From JAOZPE01 sp964601275 (GTDB lineage: Bacteria > Krumholzibacteriota > Krumholzibacteriia > JAJRXK01): a DNA stretch of 64,000 nucleotides. The notes beneath the pieces were generated by a model, which was not told where the DNA came from, made no database searches, and saw only the letters and a program-made list of their open reading frames with translations. Each line of letters starts with the position of its first letter. Positions within the stretch are counted from its first letter, which is position 1. The stretch lies in NCBI GenBank assembly GCA_964601275.1, contig CAZRMV010000003.1, forward strand, positions 299,278 through 363,277, written 5' to 3'. The position numbers and the translations under genes are program-made. This document shows positions 62,312-64,000 of the stretch, in pieces.

Positions 62312-62340
62312 TTGACGCTCCCCGGGGTCCTCACTATATT
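62312..62340 (+). promoter_or_regulatory. rRNA operon promoter P1
   Basis: TTGACG (62312-62317), a 17-nt spacer and TATATT (62335-62340), the best -10 in the window, followed by a GC-rich start region as in stringently controlled promoters. Confidence 0.7.
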
Positions 62341-62418
62341 GCGCCACCGCTGCTGGAGGGACGGCGCGTGCGCCGTTCCGGGTGGATCCCGGCCGCGAAT
62401 CGGGCAGAGGACTTTTGC

Positions 62419-62447
62419 TTGACCGCGGCAATGGGTGTATCTACTAT
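62419..62447 (+). promoter_or_regulatory. rRNA operon promoter P2
   Basis: TTGACC (62419-62424), a 17-nt spacer and TACTAT (62442-62447), 107 nt after P1. Tandem promoters are usual for rRNA operons. Confidence 0.52.
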
Positions 62448-62511
62448 AAGCAGCCCTGCCTGAAAAAGGCGGGGGAACGCCGCGTTGCGGCGCGGGCCAC
62501 GACCGAGGTCC

Positions 62512-62523
62512 GGCTCTTTGACA
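62512..62523 (+). promoter_or_regulatory. boxA-like antitermination site in rRNA leader
   Basis: GGCTCTTTGACA differs from boxA (TGCTCTTTAACA) at two positions. It lies about 120 nt before the 16S start, where Nus factors load. The leader between 62238 and 62642 has no gene. Confidence 0.62.
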
Positions 62524-62642
62524 ATCGAATAGCGCGCGAGACCCGTCAGATTTTGGAGAGTGGGTGTGAGGGCTTTGGCCCGAGCACCGACTTACGATGA
62601 TTGACCGGAGCACATCTACGTGTGTTTCGGCTCCGTTTATTG

Positions 62643-64000
<1,358 letters not shown>

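Noticed and set aside
62518..62546. Third rRNA promoter using TTGACA at 62518
   Set aside because: No -10 like sequence is found at 16-19 nt. The TTGACA is part of the boxA-like element.

Overview
The window is GC-rich, densely packed bacterial chromosome, almost all of it conserved housekeeping genes in tight same-strand operons with 1-4 nt stop/start overlaps. The organism looks like a Gram-negative-type bacterium of the FCB superphylum or a neighbouring candidate phylum. The reasons are outer-membrane-barrel-like secreted proteins, lipoproteins, a subtilase ending in a 'YPNPFNP' C-terminal sorting or FlgD-like domain, and a secreted cohesin-like protein of a kind I associate with Eisenbacteria/Krumholzibacteria-type genomes. 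The partial 16S rRNA at the right end would settle this; I cannot place it confidently by eye.

Layout. 1-2.1 kb: end of an NlpC/P60 hydrolase convergent with aspartate kinase. 2.15-8.3 kb: radC and the rod-shape operon mreBCD-mrdA-rodA. 8.4-12.9 kb: aroE, comF-like, then pgk-tpiA, secG and tRNA-Leu(GAG). 13.1-14.5 kb: a histone-H1-like Lys/Arg repeat protein broken by a 100-N assembly gap, and a convergent secreted barrel. 15-27.2 kb: an EF-G paralogue, yebC-ruvCAB-queA-tgt-yajC, then def-fmt-rsmB-PASTA protein-rpe. 27.3-32.4 kb: ffh-rpsP-khpA-rimM-trmD-rplS-rnhB-yraN. 32.6-38.3 kb: subtilase, patatin phospholipase, and a lower-GC accessory patch with a small membrane protein and a glycine-zipper lipoprotein. 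38.8-47.5 kb: leuS and a 2046-residue protein that looks like a RecQ/UvrD-type double helicase with a decayed first motor. 47.5-53.3 kb: a DUF2062 protein, several secreted proteins, a lipoprotein and a divergent YchF-like GTPase. 53.5-58.5 kb: rarA-pfkA on the minus strand, then cdd-deoC-nucleoside phosphorylase (pyrimidine salvage feeding glycolysis). 58.5-64 kb: class A PBP, tyrS and the start of an rRNA operon with tandem promoters.

Working together, these loci cover cell elongation (MreBCD/PBP2/RodA plus PBP1), lower glycolysis (pfkA, pgk, tpiA), translation and co-translational targeting, protein export (SecG, YajC, Ffh), Holliday-junction resolution (RuvABC, RarA) and queuosine tRNA modification. 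Promoters share one pattern: a -35 close to TTGACA, a 17-18 nt spacer and a GC-tolerant -10 of the form TAnnnT.

The least explained items are the giant double-helicase-like protein, a DeoC with an N-terminal helix resembling microcompartment encapsulation peptides, the S16 protein with a long acidic tail, and the low-GC patch at 37.2-38.6 kb.
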